6,898 bases of DNA. It comes from Treponema sp. Its GTDB lineage: Bacteria > Spirochaetota > Spirochaetia > Treponematales > Breznakiellaceae. Below the pieces are notes generated by a model. That model was not told the DNA's origin, searched no databases, and was given only the letters and a program-made list of their open reading frames with translations. The stretch lies in NCBI GenBank assembly GCA_031257695.1, contig JAIROB010000233.1:1-6898 (forward strand). Reading direction: 5' to 3'. Below, piece by piece: positions 5,692 through 6,898 of the stretch. Positions within the stretch are counted from its first letter, which is position 1. Every line of letters begins with the position of its first letter. The position numbers and the translations under genes were made by a program.

Positions 5692-6898
5692 TACCTTTCT
5701 CCAGCCCCTTCCTTCGAGCTTGTGTTAAGGGGGAACCGCTCCTCAAGCGCCTCCCGGTTTATCAAAAACCCCTCAAGGTTCATTAAAAGACGGACCACGC
5801 CGGCCCGGTGGATGTTCTTTTCGACCCCCTGCCCGTCGGTGATGTAGGAAACCGGCTTCCCGTCGGCAAAGAGGGCGCTGATCACGTTGCCCACCCGCAT
5901 GGTTTCGTCCAGCTTGGTGATCGTCACGGCCTGGTAGTTGAAGGGGGCAAATTGCCGGAGTATCTCCCGGATGTCGCTGAACTTGACCGCGGCGCTTATG
6001 GCCAGGTGGGTCTCCGCGGAGGATCCGCAGCCCTCCAGGAGCTGCTTCATCCGGCCCAGCTCCACTGCGTCCCGGGGGCTTTTGCCTATGGTGTCAACCA
6101 GGATCAGATCCACATCGTCCTGATAAAAGGCGACGGCCTTCCGAAGCTCCTGGTCGTTGCGAACAAAGACCACGGGGATTTGCATAATGTCCCCGTATTT
6201 TTCAAGCTGCTCCATGGCGGCGATGCGGTAGCCGTCTATGGTGATCATCACCACCCGAAAGGGCTTGTTCCCCCAGTCCCTCACCCCGTAGGCCGCGGCC
6301 AGCTTCGCGATGGTGGTGGTCTTCCCCACCCCGGTGGGACCCACCAGGACCAGCGTCCGGGGACCCCGCCGGGACGCGCTTCGGGAGGCGTCCGGCCTGT
6401 CGGGGTGGATCCGGATGGTCTCCCCTATCCATTCCACCGCCCTTTGCTGAACCGCGTCAAAATCTTCCAGATCCTCCAGGGAAAATTCCTTCCTCGCCCG
6501 CTCCAGCATAAGCCTGGTATAGGCCGGGGAGAAATCGTTTTGAAGAAAAAGCTCCTCCAGCCGGCCCAGGGCGGGGTGTTCTTCCCCCTGGGGCCGCGCC
6601 GAGGCGTCGATTCTTTCGGTAAGGGCCTTCATTTCGCTGAGGATCTGCTGCAGCGCGGGGTCAGGCTGTCTTGCCTGGACCGGCGCGGCCGCGAGAATCT
6701 TCCGCTTCTCCTCCTCAAAATCCAGCATCTGAGCGGAGGCGCCCCCCTGGCCTGCCGGACCGGGCCGGGAGGCGGGGCCCCCAAGCGCGGAGGCGCCGCT
6801 GAAAGCCCCGGCGGAATAACGGAAGTCCGAAGCGATATAGCCCGTGATTTCCACCCCTTCCCGGGAAAAGAGGCCCCCGAAGATCCCCCCTATCCGCA
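5691..6898 (-). CDS. flhF: FlhF SRP-type GTPase, 5' end outside the window
   Basis: A partial gene of which 401 codons are visible. The frame is open to the right edge. GTG 6854 is probably not the start, because the 14 residues before it (RIGGIFGGLFSREG), followed by VEITGYI, match the '.GG.fGLF.reg.VEVT' segment in the FlhF N-terminal domain, which normally lies some 40 residues into the protein. Residue numbers below count from GTG 6854. A Gly/Ala/Pro-rich linker covers about 14-42, and the helical N domain about 95-160. The G1 P-loop is GPTGVGKTTT (172-181), followed by IDGYRIAAMEQLEKYGDIMQIP (206-227, usually DTYRIGA). G3 is DTIGKSPRD (254-262, usually DTAGRS), G4 is TKLDE (313-317), and the closing motif ITDGQ.VE.NI is at about 338-348. 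FlhF forms a GTP-dependent homodimer at the membrane, stimulated by FlhG, and sets the site of flagellar assembly. flhA would be expected just beyond the right edge. Confidence 0.96.
   Translation of the reverse strand, partial: RIGGIFGGLFSREGVEITGYIASDFRYSAGAFSGASALGGPASRPGPAGQGGASAQMLDFEEEKRKILAAAPVQARQPDPALQQILSEMKALTERIDASARPQGEEHPALGRLEELFLQNDFSPAYTRLMLERARKEFSLEDLEDFDAVQQRAVEWIGETIRIHPDRPDASRSASRRGPRTLVLVGPTGVGKTTTIAKLAAAYGVRDWGNKPFRVVMITIDGYRIAAMEQLEKYGDIMQIPVVFVRNDQELRKAVAFYQDDVDLILVDTIGKSPRDAVELGRMKQLLEGCGSSAETHLAISAAVKFSDIREILRQFAPFNYQAVTITKLDETMRVGNVISALFADGKPVSYITDGQGVEKNIHRAGVVRLLMNLEGFLINREALEERFPLNTSSKEGAGER

Noticed and set aside
6852..6854. GTG as the true start of flhF
   Set aside because: The frame stays open upstream to the window edge and those codons match the FlhF N-terminal domain, so the gene is cut by the window.

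Overview
The window holds one long minus-strand run of motility genes, read from the right edge to about position 282. At the far left lies a short, broken plus-strand transposase remnant. Gene order and protein sequences (flhF, flhG, a two-TM acidic protein, a fliA/whiG-type sigma-28 gene, a FapA/DUF342 gene, a small polar protein and a SwrB-like membrane protein) fit the flagellar operon of a spirochaete of the Treponema group. The DNA is visibly GC-rich with strong G/C preference at third codon positions. That suggests a GC-rich treponeme lineage (termite-gut or free-living type) rather than T. pallidum or T. denticola. The assignment rests on remembered gene order and family features, not on a database search.

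Layout on the minus strand, in order of transcription. (1) flhF enters from beyond the right edge, so its N-terminus is missing; it is the SRP-type GTPase that helps place and number flagella. (2) flhG starts on the flhF stop (TAATG) and encodes the MinD-like ATPase partner of FlhF. (3) After 12 nt comes a 225-residue protein with two N-terminal membrane helices and a long acidic tail, function unknown. (4) Three nt later comes the sigma-28 gene. (5) Next is a FapA-type gene that should encode about 653 residues but is interrupted by an in-frame TAG at 2836-2838. The TAG separates a Jag-N domain piece from the FapA beta-helix/coiled-coil piece. (6) A 113-residue hydrophilic protein overlaps the fapA end by 20 nt. 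(7) After 3 nt comes a 229-residue protein with one membrane helix, a coiled coil and a C-terminal HTH-like segment, an architecture like Bacillus SwrB. Tight spacing and overlaps throughout argue for one transcript. No internal promoter or convincing terminator was seen.

The module links flagellar placement (FlhF/FlhG), late flagellar gene expression (sigma-28), polar or assembly factors (FapA) and probable export-apparatus regulation (SwrB-like). Bacillus subtilis has a comparable order, with flhF-flhG upstream and sigD-swrB downstream in one fla/che operon.

The left 281 bases carry no intact gene. They contain the HTH N-terminus and the C-terminal tail of what looks like an ISNCY-type transposase, joined after loss of the catalytic middle and now in different frames, facing the 3' end of the motility operon.

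The most noteworthy points are the amber codon inside fapA, the collapsed transposase next to the operon end, and the uncharacterised proteins around the sigma factor.
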